This document shows, piece by piece, positions 12,616 through 23,362 of a DNA stretch of 64,000 nucleotides. How positions within the stretch are numbered: position 1 is the stretch's first letter; each line of letters opens with the position of its first letter. The position numbers were made by a program, and so were the translations under genes. The DNA lies in assembly GCA_025766275.1 (NCBI GenBank), contig JAFKAC010000076.1, forward strand, positions 1 to 64,000. The letters are read 5' to 3'. The notes under the pieces were generated by a model, which worked only from the letters and a program-made list of their open reading frames with translations, was not told where the DNA came from and searched no databases. Origin of the DNA: Lactarius indigo. Taxonomy: Eukaryota; Basidiomycota; Agaricomycetes; Russulales; Russulaceae.

Positions 12616-12837
12616 AGCCTAGAGTTTCTATCATTCGGGCTGGGCTACTGCTTAGGCTATTTGTAGTATCAGGAAAGTAAATGGTGAAGGGAATTAATTG
12701 TTAAGGGAGCGCTTGCCCGAAGCCGACCAATCGATCTATGCGACATAATCGAATTCACTCCATGAGAGAAAAATTAATGTGGGGGCAGTGCACGGACAAT
12801 CCGTTTCCAGTCCTGACAAATCTGTATCAGTCTGACC

Positions 12838-14469
12838 TCAATAGGAAGCTTGAACTACCTTGTGATTCAAGGTCTGCATGTCGTCGATGGTCGCGACATG
12901 TAACAGATACCTCGCCAAATCGTCTAATTCGCGGTCGGCCATTGCACGTGATGTATGGGCGTCCTTGAAAGCCGAAATTTTTAAACCTTGTTTGGGGTTG
13001 AGGGCAAAATTTCGTCCCTGACATGGTGTTATGCAGTTTGTATTTATAGTATGCGAGACTCACAAGGTCGTCGACGTGGATGGTATTCTTTCCGCTGCTG
13101 TTTGTGAGACGCGTCAGACACAGCTGCTGGCGTATAAGAAAGGGTGTAACCAACAACTGAGGGAAGTGGTTCCAAATAATCCGTAGGGGCTTGACATGAT
13201 GACTATAAGACTTGCCATCCCGCTGCGAAAAAACAGTGAACATAGGGGTCTTGTCCAGAACTGTGAATAATGATCAAGGTTGATTTTCGTAGTCACCGAC
13301 CCGAACGTCATCAAGATCCTTTCCGCTCACCAAAAGATATCTATAAAAGTTAGCGCCAATTGTCTAATCTCACGAGAAGCCGGACCTGGTAACTCTGACT
13401 CCCGCCCAACATCCCGAGCTCTATAAGTTTGGTCTCGATCCAAATCCAGCTCGTCTGTGACCTGGGTCCCTTATAAGAAGCTTTGAGTAGAGGGGCTGTA
13501 CAACCATACCAGATGCATATATCGTAAAACGGGTAAATGGCAGTCAAAAATTCGTGTAGTCGAGGACGTGCACATTCAGCGGGGGGTAACGCGCCAGAGG
13601 TCAAGGGCTTTGTATCCAAAATCGCTGGGATGCATTTAGGTCAAGCTTCAAATAAGCACCGCAAATTAAAGCAACCAACTATAATCAATGTCTAAAACGA
13701 GTAAGCGCTTGCCCTCGCGAAGGGGGTGAATCAAGTTAATTTTGAGCTTTTCAGTTGCTTCGCGGATCTTGCGAATGTTACGCTGATCGTTTTTATGCGA
13801 TTCAGCAGCAGCAGGATTTGCAGTGAAGTCGACATCGAGGTCATTCACTACATCAGATAAAAGCTCCATCTCTGAAAAGCGACGTCAATCTAGGCAGGCG
13901 ACATGACGAGTGCAACAGACGGTTCGGGTCCTTCAACTCCCGTCCTTGCGGTGTGCCTACGAGCGTAAACTTTTTCCCGCTGACCAGCCCAAGGTTGCCT
14001 CTACGCGATATTAATAAAGGTGTGGCTTTTGTGAATGCCGACTGGGCTTACATCCGCTCGTCATCTGGAGGCAGTCTCCCCTTCACGAGTCCAAGTATTT
14101 TTTGCCGCTCTGGTGGTACATCAGTCATGCTGAACAAGACCACCTTCAAATCAAATATCCTTCGACAACGTGAGCCATTGGCTCGTATTCTTTCGCAAAG
14201 CGCCTAACCTGTCCGAGTCTGCAATATCTAAAGGGAAAGATTTGCCAGACCATGTGAATGAAAGCGCAAGCCATTTTTCCACTACGTCTGCACAATCGTC
14301 CGAAACATCACCCTGGGGTATTGACATCAGGCCAGGGCAGGAGTCATCGCACAACCGCCATTACCGGAGTTTCCGTGACAGTGCGAAAGCTTGAGGGCAC
14401 AAGAGTAACTGCTGAAATATTGGAACCCGATTGTGAGGGATGCTGGTCCATGGTGGGGGCGTGCATCAT
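12838..14469 (-). CDS. UBLCP1-like ubiquitin-like-domain CTD phosphatase
   Basis: UBLCP1 is a HAD phosphatase with an N-terminal ubiquitin-like domain that docks on the proteasome. My minus-strand exons are 14469-14365, 14312-14209, 14159-14052, 14000-13921, 13871-13680, 13624-13510, 13461-13386, 13340-13331, 13260-13158, 13094-13064 and 13017-12838, giving 367 residues. The ubiquitin-like part reads LSFTWSGKSFPLDIADSDR and VPPERQKILGLVKGRLPPDD. Then come LREGKRLLVLDIDYTILDTK with the DxDxT phosphatase motif, VLDKTPMFTVFSQRDGK, NTIHVDDL and GLKISAFKDAHTS. Exon 8 is a 10-nt microexon (ATATCTTTTG) giving ISFV. The start could instead be ATG at 14466 or 14451, all in frame. The gene seems intact and is the last gene before the transposon cluster. 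Confidence 0.92.
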
Positions 14470-14561
14470 AGCCGGCTACAGAAGGCGTAACAATGCCAGT
14501 GGCAGTGACAATCGCTGAAGGGTAACCATATGACTAACACTGGGCATTTTGGGATGTTAAG

Positions 14562-15035
14562 TCAGTTTTCATGCTGATTTTATGATAAACCTATTCCAAA
14601 AAAGCTTTAAATGTGCTCACATCACACATTGTAACCTGTTTACAATGTGCTCTTCAATGAAGAAAATATTTTGTTACTGGGTACATTGTGATCTCATTTC
14701 ACTGTGGGAATTCTGTGATGTGAAGCCACTTTTTATGCTAATTTAATGGAAAACATATTTCAAAAATGCTTTGAAAATCAGTGCACAATACATTGTAATC
14801 TCATTCACAATGTAGTCCACAATAAATCAAGGGTGACAATACTCAACACATGTTAATTACATTTATAATGTATTCAGTCATGTGATTTGCATGTGCTTAT
14901 CAAAGTCATTCACAATGAACACAATGTACACATTAAAAATTTATTGTGAAATTTATTCTCAATACTATTCAGATATTTTTGAGAGTTTCATTGGAAACAC
15001 ATTTGACATGGCACCTGATGTTGTGATATCATGAC
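14562..15035. repeat. Diverged ~165-bp tandem repeat rich in CATTGTG / CACAATG
   Basis: A segment beginning TTTTCATGCTGATTTTATG near 14565 recurs in degraded form near 14729 (TTTTTATGCTAATTTAATGG), each followed by an AAAGCTTT/AATGCTTT block and then a CATTGTAA...CACAATG region. The period is about 165 bp, and a third, weaker copy may follow to about 15000. The region is AT-rich, holds many inverted CATTGTG/CACAATG pairs, has no coding potential, and abuts the first LTR. It may be a remnant of a small non-autonomous element. Confidence 0.6.
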
Positions 15036-15236
15036 TGTTACGCTCCACAGGTGTTAGTCCAACTTGGACTCTGAATAGGTGTAATCGACTTAGCAAAAGT
15101 CAGGCAAATGGGGATCTTGTGTCAACCCAATGCAAGCTGAACAGGGGCACTTCTGGCACACGCTGCAGCCTAGATGGAGAAGTTCTATCCCTTGGTGGAT
15201 AGGAGCGGGAGTACTCTTAGTTTTGGAGACTAAGGC

Positions 15237-16413
15237 TGTTGATAAGTGACCCTTGTGCACTTAGCGGCTCTAATGGACTGGACTTACAGATATGGACTGC
15301 TGTAGATTAATTAGGACCGCTTTAGATTAGATTTGATCTGTACAATCTTGGACACCTTGTATTTTTCTTATCTATGACATCACTGTACCATGACATCATA
15401 CAGACTCCTCTAGAACTGTCATTGTACTATGCCTTTGTTCTCTCTTTAGATATATCCTTATTGTGATGTCACCTTGATATCATCTTTGATGAACAGCATA
15501 CATGAAGACCATACTCACAGTGGACAAGAGGACTGTGGTGAGATATGGAAGGTAGCTGGAAGCAGAGGTGTAACAGGGGATCTTGCAAGTAAAGCAGGGA
15601 GTCTGGCACACAGCAGTGAGAGAACTGATGATAGTATTACAGTGGAGAGAACATACCTGGCACACAGCAGTGAGAGAACTGATGTGGACCAGGAGCGTAC
15701 AGAGTACTCTACTTATACTATACAGAGGTGTGACACTAGTACAAGGACAGTAACATAGAGTCACGGAATACAAGGAGCGTTGTTCTTCATACAGGACAAA
15801 AGGAATGTACTAAAGGAGAACAAGGCGACCAGAACAAAAGAGAGTCTAGACAAGTATGATATCATAGTGACATCACAATAAAGATAACGCTGTAAAGGGA
15901 ACAAAGGAAGGAGTACAATGAAATGTCCAGAGTGTTCTACATGATGTCATTGTACATGATGTCATAGATAAGCTAAGAAGTCCGAGATTGTACAGATCAT
16001 ATAATCTAATCTACAGGTCCAATATATCTTATCTAAAGCAGTCCATATCTGCAAGTCCTTTTAGAGCCGCTAAGTGCGTGCGGGTCACTTATCAACAATC
16101 TTAGTCTGGACTCTCTTTGTTTTGCGCTCCTTGTTCTCCATTAGCACACTCCTTTGTCCCACATGTAGAACAACATCTCTTGTATTGTGTGACCCTATGT
16201 TACTTCTCTTGTAGTAGTGTCACTCCTCTGTATAGTATAAGTAGTAGGCTTGTATGCTCCTGGTCCACATCAGTTCCTCACTGCTCTGTGTGCCAGACAC
16301 CCTTTGCTTTACCTGCAAGATATCTCTGTCAACTGCTTCCCTGTGCTTACATATCTCACCACAGTACTCTCTGTTTCACTGTGAGTATGATTCTCTAGCT
16401 ATGCTGTTCATCA
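15237..16413 (+). repeat. Solo copia LTR (copy 1), itself interrupted; TSD AAGGC
   Basis: It begins TGTTGATAAGTGACCC and ends GCTGTTCATCA. AAGGC flanks both sides (15232-15236 and 16414-16418). A minus-strand LTR of the same family lies inside it. Without that insertion it is about 561 bp. It is the only copy in the window that carries the TCAGTT...GTGTGCCAG motif once instead of twice. Confidence 0.93.
15487..16097 (-). repeat. Solo copia LTR (copy 2) nested inside copy 1; TSD ATCTT
   Basis: On the + strand it runs from TGATGAACAGC to CTTATCAACA, 611 bp. The duplication ATCTT is exact at 15482-15486 and 16098-16102. It carries the doubled motif, with a GTATGT donor at 15656 (minus strand) and an AG at 15603. 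Confidence 0.94.
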
Positions 16414-16733
16414 AAGGCAAGAGACAAATCAGATGGTGGATTGAAGAAGACCAAGATGGGGACTCTTGGTCTTTTGAGATGACTACTTATACAGATACAC
16501 GTGGGCTTTAAAGCACCACTAAATCAATAAGAAACCAGTAGTGTAACTAGCTCGAACCCTAGTATGGCTATCCTAGGAATGAGTCATACACGAGCCACAA
16601 TCACATGTGTACTACTATGCTGACTGATACGATGTAAATGTCCATGACTAATACTGGAGTTGGTCCGTAGTCATAACCGGTTGCAATTCATAACATTACC
16701 CCCTTTTCAGATGCGAGGCCCACCTCACATGAA

Positions 16734-17359
16734 TGTTGATAAGTGACCCTTGCGCACTTAGCGGCTCGTACAGACTGGACTTGCAGCATGGACTGCTTTA
16801 GATTAGATATACAGGACTTGTAGATTAGATACTGTTTGATCTGTACAATCTGGACTTACCATTGTGTCATCTATGACATCACTGTACTTCTATGACATCA
16901 TACATCTGGACTCTGTGTTGTATAACGCCTTTGTACTTTCCTTTGTTCCATACTTAGCTTTATCTTTATTATAATGTCACTATGATATCATTTGCTTCTG
17001 GACTCTCCTTATTCTTTCTTCCCTTGTTCTCAGAACGTCCACTCCTTTGTCTGTTTGTAGAACAATACTTCCTTGTACTGTGTGACTTAGTGTTACATCC
17101 CTTGTACAGTGTCACTACCAGAAAGTGTATAAGTAGAGTACCATGTACGCTCCTGGTCCACATCAGTTCTCACTGCTTGTGTGCCAGGTAAGCTCCCTTC
17201 CCTCTAATGTAACAACATCAGTTCTCACTGCTTGTGTGCCAGACAACCTTTTGCTTCACTCTGCTTGCACTCCCTGTTGCTGCCTTTCAGCCACCCTTGA
17301 TATCTCACCACAGTCTTCCTTGTCACTGTGAGTATCATCTCTATGTGTGCTGTTCATCA
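16734..17359 (+). repeat. Solo copia LTR (copy 3); TSD ATGAA
   Basis: It is 626 bp from TGTTGATAAG to GTTCATCA. ATGAA occurs at 16729-16733 and 17360-17364. It sits within the last codons of the Chr-1 polyprotein: the reading PLLAF before the insertion reaches ATG TGA after it. A TATA-like GTATAAGTAG is at about 17128, and identical 27-bp copies lie at 17161-17187 and 17216-17242. Confidence 0.94.
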
Positions 17360-18790
17360 ATGAAAGCCAACAGTGGCCAATCCTTCTGCACCTCTTCGAT
17401 CCGCCAAAATGTGTTAGCCCTTTCCAACCTATAGATGGAGTCAAGCTTATCCTGTGTGACATTTGCCAATTGGAGCCTGATCTCCCTCATACACACCAGC
17501 AACCAATCTTCATGATATGCGGCTGCCCAGTAGTGGTGAATCTCAGCTGTGAGAGATTCATCCCCTATCTTCTCGAGGGTGCAGTCTGTAGTGTTTCCTT
17601 CTTTGATCATGATGAGGTCCTCGTGAGTGATGTAGGCCTGGTTGTTGTGAGGGTGGTGTGGTTTGGCATACAGGGGTTGGCCATAGATGTATGGCGACCC
17701 ACTTACCAACCCTAGCACAAACAGATTGCTGCACATGACCACTTGCACATGGTCGGCGTCTACAACTCGCCCTCTGGGGAGCTTGACCTTGAAGGGAATT
17801 GAATTGGGTCCCCTATTGTGCCAGAACCCTTCTGGTGCCATAAGGGAGGCGGGATCGTCTTCGGGAGATCTGGGCTCGTGGGGCGCCACTCGGAAGACCT
17901 GGATGTCTCCTTGGTACATGGGGTCTCCATTGGTGTAGGTGATATAAGGGGTGGCATCAGGATCATCAGTGTGGCTTCGTGTTCTGAGGAAAGAGTGTCT
18001 CACTGGGTATTGATCGCTATTGTCATAGATAGCATTATCGTCCTCCAATACTTCTGCCTCGCCTTCCTTGCCTTTCTCCACATCTCCGCCAGGTGTAGCT
18101 GTTCGTCCTGCCATTTGCGCACTGTCTCCTTCCACTGCATCTCCCACTCTTGGAGCGATTGCATGCTTGTCAGTGCTTGGGAGAGCCACTTGAAGGGCAG
18201 TGAGTTGTTCAGCGGTGATGGGGGTGGTGTTGAACTGTCGACCGGTGTTGGGGTTGACAAGGTTGTAAGTGGGGGTGGCATTGTCAGTGAGGACCCCTCC
18301 AGTAGGTAAGGGGAATCGCCTCTGAATGGTGTCCCACTCTTGCTGGGTGATAAGCCCCTCTTCATCGGGGACATCTTCAGGAGCTTGGAAGGTGTGTAGC
18401 GCATTATGGGCCACTGCACCCCTTGCAAGGTGTTCGATGAGTGTGGGGTTTGGTGCGGAGGCATTGGTGGGAGTGGTCATGAGAGGATAGAAGATAGGAG
18501 TGGGTGGTGAGGACTCAGCACAGCATCGAGTCACCCTTATATGTATTTCTTGATTGGGGTTTGAAGCTTTAAAATCCTGAATGGCTTTGTCAGCAAAGAC
18601 ATCATCCTTATCGACCCACTGATTGTCTGAGTCAGGGTAGCCCTTCCATTTGACAAGATATTGGAGCCAACGTCTTCTGCCAAATTGCCAAGAGTCTAGA
18701 ATCTTCTCAACTTCATATTCTTCTTCATTATCAACCAAATCAGGTGGTGGGCGCTGGTAGTTTGGTCCGTGTGTGGGGGTTTCATGATAA
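17360..18790 (-). pseudogene. Chr-1 polyprotein, chromodomain and C-terminal part
   Basis: The frame is open from about 18790 down to about 17341 (roughly 480 codons). It starts with [16 protein letters not shown], then [20 protein letters not shown] and [20 protein letters not shown], a classical chromodomain that targets integration to modified histones. A long acidic, variable tail follows, with [17 protein letters not shown]. The related Chr-2 tail at 41170-42717 shares HSFLRT and IYRLE...ALER. It lacks its own start because it is the C-terminal part of pol cut off by the DNA transposon. Confidence 0.85.
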
Positions 18791-19983
18791 TGTTATGATC
18801 CGACACTTTGGACCTCAGTTACAGTGTGTTCTCTTCTTGTTCTTTTCCCCTTCTGTCCCATACCTTGTTACCCAAAGGAGCTACTACTGTTAGTGGTGTT
18901 ACTTGTCTTGATCCGAATGTCTCTTTACTCCATCTAGTTCCTTTGCCTCTGTGTGGGCCTGTGTTCATGTTGTTTGGAACCTCACCCTATATAAACCTGT
19001 ACTATAGACCGTAGGAAGCCAGACTTGGCTTCGTTTGCAATCTAGCAACCTTGCCTTCATACTTTGGTGTGACTTTGCTCTATTCCCTTCTTCTTGTGCA
19101 TCCCCTACCTTAGTCCTTAACCAGGACACCTCGAAGTCTTTGCAGTTGAACTATATCAACGCGTCACACCTGTTATACTCTGTGCACTAGCAAGATCAAG
19201 TGTAGAGAAGTGTCAGACACTTCGGACGAGGAGTCCTACATTACAGAGTAGTGCTGCACTTGGTGCCACACTTTTGCCACTTGTTGATGAACAGACACAT
19301 AAGAACTATACTCACAGTGGACTGATAGTACTGTGGTGAGATATAGAAGGTGACTGGAAGCAGCACAGGGGTGTCAAGTAGAGTGAAGCAAAGTGGAAGT
19401 CTGGCACACAGAGCAGTGAGGAACTGATAATACAATTGAGGGAATAAGACATACCTGGCACACAGAGCAGTGAGGAACTGATGTGGACCAGGAGCGTACA
19501 AGCCTACTACTTATACTATACAGAGGAGTGACACTACTACAAGAGAAGTAACATAGGGTCACACAATACAAGGGACGTTGTTCTACATGTGGGACAAAGG
19601 AGTATGCTAATGGAGAACAAGGAGCGCAAAAACAAAGACGGTCCAGACTAAGATGATATCATAGTGACATCACAATAAAGATAACGCTAGAAATAGAACA
19701 AAGGAAGGAGTACAATGAAGAGTCCGGAGTAGTCCATATGATGTCATTGTACAGTGATGTCATAGAAGTCCTAGATTGTACAGATCAAATCAAATCTAAT
19801 CTAAAGCGGTCCTAATTAATCTACAGCAGTCCATATCTGTAAGTCCGGTCTGTTAGAGCCGCTAAGTGCGCAAGGGTCACTTATCAACACTTGTGTTTCA
19901 TAGCAATAAGACAACAGATGTCTTCGCTTGATACTTGTGTGATCCAGAACCTCCAGAACCCACGCCCCTGCTAGGGCATAACA
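18791..19983 (+). repeat. Solo LTR of gypsy-like family F; TSD GATAA
   Basis: It begins TGTTATGATCCGACAC and ends GCTAGGGCATAACA, with GATAA at 18786-18790 and 19984-19988. A copia LTR is inserted in it. A copy of the same family lies reversed at 38355-38933 and shares ATGTTGTTTGGAA and the CTATAGACCGTAGGAAGCC region. The right end lies only 7 bp from the end of the DNA transposon. Confidence 0.9.
19285..19889 (-). repeat. Solo copia LTR (copy 4) inside LTR-F; TSD CTTGT
   Basis: It is 605 bp, TGATGAACAG to TTATCAACA on the + strand, with an exact CTTGT duplication at 19280-19284 and 19890-19894. The doubled motif is present with a GTATGT donor. Confidence 0.94.
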
Positions 19984-19995
19984 GATAAGGCTCAG

Positions 19996-20800
19996 TAAAA
20001 AAGAAAAGTCACACAAAGTCACACAAAGTCAGCTCAAAGTCAATGACTTTTCACTTGACTGATGTCCTATTTTAGCGACTTCAAAAGTCAGGAAAAAGTC
20101 ACAAAAAAGTCAGTCTAAGGTCAATGTATAGTCACTTGGTAGTCAATGACTTTTCATTGACTTTTTGTTGACTGATGTCCTATTTTTTCGACTTGAATTG
20201 ACTGCTGAAGTCAAGTGCAAGTCATTAAAAAGTCAACAAAAAGTCATTGAAAAGTCACTGTAAGTCATTGACTTTTCATTGACTTTTTGTTGACTGATGT
20301 CCTATTTTTTCGACTTTGAACTGACTGCCGAAGTCAAGCACAAGTCATTACAAAGTCAACAAAAAGTCAATGAAAAGTCACTGACTTACAGCGACTTTCC
20401 ATTGACTTTTTGTTGACTAAGGAAGTCAAGCTCCAGTCATTCAAAAGTCAACAAAAAGTCATTGACTAAGAACTGACTTTGTTTGACTTTTAATTGACTT
20501 TTCAAAGTCAATTGGCAGTCAACAAAAAAAGTCGCACAAAAGTCAACAAAAAGTCAATGACTTTTTATTGACTATGGAAGTCAATTTCCAGTCATTCAAA
20601 AGTCAATAAAAAGTTGTTGACTAAGAACTGACTTTGTTTGACTTTTAATTGACTTTCAAAGTCAATTAACAGTCAACATAAAAGTCACACAAAAGTCACA
20701 CAAAAGTCGAACAAAAGTCACCAATATTATTGACTACAGACTGACTTTTAGCTGACTTTGGGAGTCAGTTTAAAGTCACACATTAATCACGCGAGAAATT
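19996..20800. repeat. Left subterminal repeats of Plv (AAAGTCA / TGACTTT)
   Basis: Dozens of AGTCA and TGACT pentamers in both orientations make up most of the 800 bp, often as AAAAAGTCAATGA and its inverse. A longer motif, TTGACTGATGTCCTATTTT followed by CGACTT, occurs three times here (near 20059, 20170 and 20290) and once in the right subterminal region (near 30715). Such arrays are typical accessory-protein binding regions in En/Spm-type elements; that role is inferred here. Confidence 0.85.
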
Positions 20801-20887
20801 CCGACAGCAAAAAAAGATATATTTTTTTTGTGACAAACAGGCCCACCGCCGCGAACAATACGAGAGCTTTGATTTAAAAGATGGGCG

Positions 20888-23045
20888 CTATGCAGCAGCC
20901 TTTGCGTTGCGCTTTGATTTGCGCTGGAGAACATTAGCCACAATATATATTGACATATGTGTGACTTACCTCGTTGACAATGCTCTCGATGTCCTCTTTA
21001 GAGGGCTGTTCCAACTTCGGCGCTCCCGCAATCGCCTTGATAAGGTCTGTGAAAACATATTAGCAAAGAGGGGAAGGAAGGGGAGGAGGGGAGGAGAGGC
21101 GACGTACCTCTTCTCGTAGGCCGCTTCCCTTGCGACTCGATCTCGTGCTCATCGACCCACTGCATGAGCTCGTCACGCTGAAGGTCTTGGAGGTGTGAGT
21201 GGGACTCGTCGTCGTTGGCCGAGCCCTAAAATAAATGAATCATCAGCGATATGCGGCGGCAATGGAAGACATACCTCAGACGACGAGGTCGCCTTTCCAC
21301 CCGGATCCTGGGCGCCCCATCTTGGGCTCTTGTGCCTGGGGTCATCCTCAGCAGGGCTCGCCGAACGCGACTTGAGTTGCGACTGAGTAGCCACGTCATC
21401 GTCCGTTGTCGCGGAACGGGTGTCCTTGGCTTTGGCTGCCCATGTCGACAAGGCCTTGGCACGTGACGTTGTGTTGGAACGCGACGATTTGGGGGAGGGA
21501 GGTTCAGGAGTTGAGGTCTGGAAAGGGGTGACGCATGGCGACTGTGAGAAGGAACAGTACTCACCGGCTGGGAGGCCGCGCCAGGTCGAACGAGAGACAT
21601 AAAAGCCGGGCGAGGGGAAGGAGGTTGGCAACCTACAAAGTAATTAGGTCAGTAGGTCAGGCTGTAAATGCGAATATTCTCGCTCACCTGTATCGGGACC
21701 TACTGACGTCCCACTGGTACCCTCGTCGGATTTTGAGCATTTCCCAGTTCGCCGTGGAGGGCTGAGATCGCACCTACGCTTAGCCTTGGGGCCAGCCTTG
21801 CTCGATGACTCTGGCTCTGAGGGTGGCCGTACGGAAGTTACACGGGGACGAGGATGGGGGGACTTGAAAGAGGCGCGACGAGGGGACAGCTGTGAAAGGC
21901 AGGAAGGGGCAACACTGGAAGAAGTGGGAGAGCGCGAAGTGGGAGAGGGGGAAGGTAAGGCGCGGGAAGAAGTACTGACGCGGCTGGAAGGAGGGATGCA
22001 GGAAGATTCCGCGATGCTAGGAGTCGATGGACGGGGAGGTACAGAATGTGAGCGGTTCGAAGGGCGATCCATCACCGACCCGAGGACTATATCGGCCTTC
22101 CAGTTGGCGCTGCACAGTGAGAGGAGGGGAGCCAAACGTTCGAGTGCTTCAACGGCTTGAGCCCACTCGCTGGAAAAGTTGTGCTTGAGGAACCCTTTCT
22201 TGCACATCTTGTCGGCAACGGCGCGGGGATCGTGCCTCAGTGGCTCCAGGTGGGTGCGAACAACAGTCAGCGCGGTTTGGCGGATCGTTTTCCACTCCCC
22301 GTCTGAGAGCATCCTCCCGTCCTCGTGTCGAACCGCGCGTCGCATGGGGGGTCGGGACGTATTGCCAACAGAAACACCGACACCGGGATCGTTCTTGCAA
22401 TCGTCCCACGTCCAGATGACAGAGTGCGGATAGCAATCCGGGCGGGTTGACGGACGAGGGGAAGGTAAAGGGAGCTGTGGCAGTGGAGCGCCAGAGGCAA
22501 CTTGCGAGGCCGACTCGCTCGGACGCAAAGACGAAGCGGCCGAGCTAACGGCTGGAGCTGACGATGTAAAAAAAAAAGATTAATTGTACGATTACGACGA
22601 TAAAAAAAAAAGGCACTTACAGCTTGTCGCCATCGGGCGCAGGGACGAAGTGAATGAGCTGGCGACTGTAGCTAGAGAAGGATGAGGAAAGGATGAGTAA
22701 AAAAATATATAAAAAAAGACAAAACGCGACTCACGATTCGCCGACAAAGTACTTTGTCGCAGGCTGAGAAGTTCTTGAAGGTGGCCAACCATATTGACGT
22801 ATTTCATGAACTCCGGGTTGTGCGTGAGTTCATCGTGAGTCAGGCGGGCGATGATGTTGATGGGGAGGCCGGAAGGTTGAGAAATCTGAGAGAAAAGAGA
22901 GACAGGTGTCGCAGCGGACGACTGGGTACTTGCGGTCGCAGAAAACATCGCGCTCGGGGGGCGAGACTGAGTCGCCGACAAGTCCTCCTCGTCCATCTCA
23001 TCGAAGTCTAAAAGAGGCTCGTCAAGATCATCCAGAATAGTCGAC
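20888..23045 (-). CDS. Plv accessory protein, SAP-like C-terminus, unknown function
   Basis: I do not recognise this family. The start is ATG at 23045 (MSTILDDLDEPLLDFDEMDE), and about eight introns can be placed with GT-AG borders and matching phases to TAG at 20888-20890. The N-terminus is acidic. GHLQELLSLRQSTL is a possible short coiled coil. The middle exon (about 22560-21690) gives CYPHSVIWTWDDCKNDPG and a helical block (WKTIRQTALTVVRTHLEPLR, WAQAVEALERLAPLL), then a long Ser/Pro-rich basic linker. The C-terminal LQRDELMQWVDEHEIESQGK is reminiscent of a SAP DNA-binding motif, ending with basic KSKRNAKAAA. It lies head-to-head with the transposase gene inside the same transposon. A DNA-binding helper role, like TnpA of En/Spm, is inference. 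Confidence 0.75.
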
Positions 23046-23362
23046 ATGCAAGAAAAATAGATGGGAAGGGAAGATGGAAGAAGATGGGAATGAGAGGAAG
23101 AGGGAAGAGGGAAGAGGAAATGGGGAAGGAAGGAACGCGGAAGGTGGAGAGGACGAATGACCGAACGAACAAGCGAGGGAAAAATAAAAACATAAGTCAA
23201 TATGAACGTAAGTCAATATGTTCGCTTGCTCCTGCCCTGACAAATCGCGGCACGGCCGGCCCGGGGCTTCAAAGACTCGAAACTTGCAACTTGTTATCTA
23301 TAGTCCATCAGCAGATAGTTTTTGTGCTACCAGGCCTGTATATACACCTTCCCACAACAACA
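23046..23362. promoter_or_regulatory. Divergent promoter of the two Plv genes
   Basis: These 317 bp separate the start codons of the accessory gene (-) and the transposase gene (+). The part next to the accessory gene is purine-rich on the + strand (AAGATGGGAATGAGAGG type). A TATA-like GTATATACACC lies at about 23338. No other gene is present. Confidence 0.5.

Larger units (their letters stand above)
15036..16695 (-). repeat. 3' LTR of Chr-1, interrupted by nested solo copia LTRs
   Basis: On the + strand it begins TGTTACGCTCCACAGGTG and ends TTGCAATTCATAACA. Without the insertion at 15237-16418 it is about 478 bp. The left end resembles in reverse the 3' terminus of the LTR at 58692-59272 (CACCCCTGTAGTGGCGTTACA), as expected for related chromoviruses. 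Confidence 0.7.
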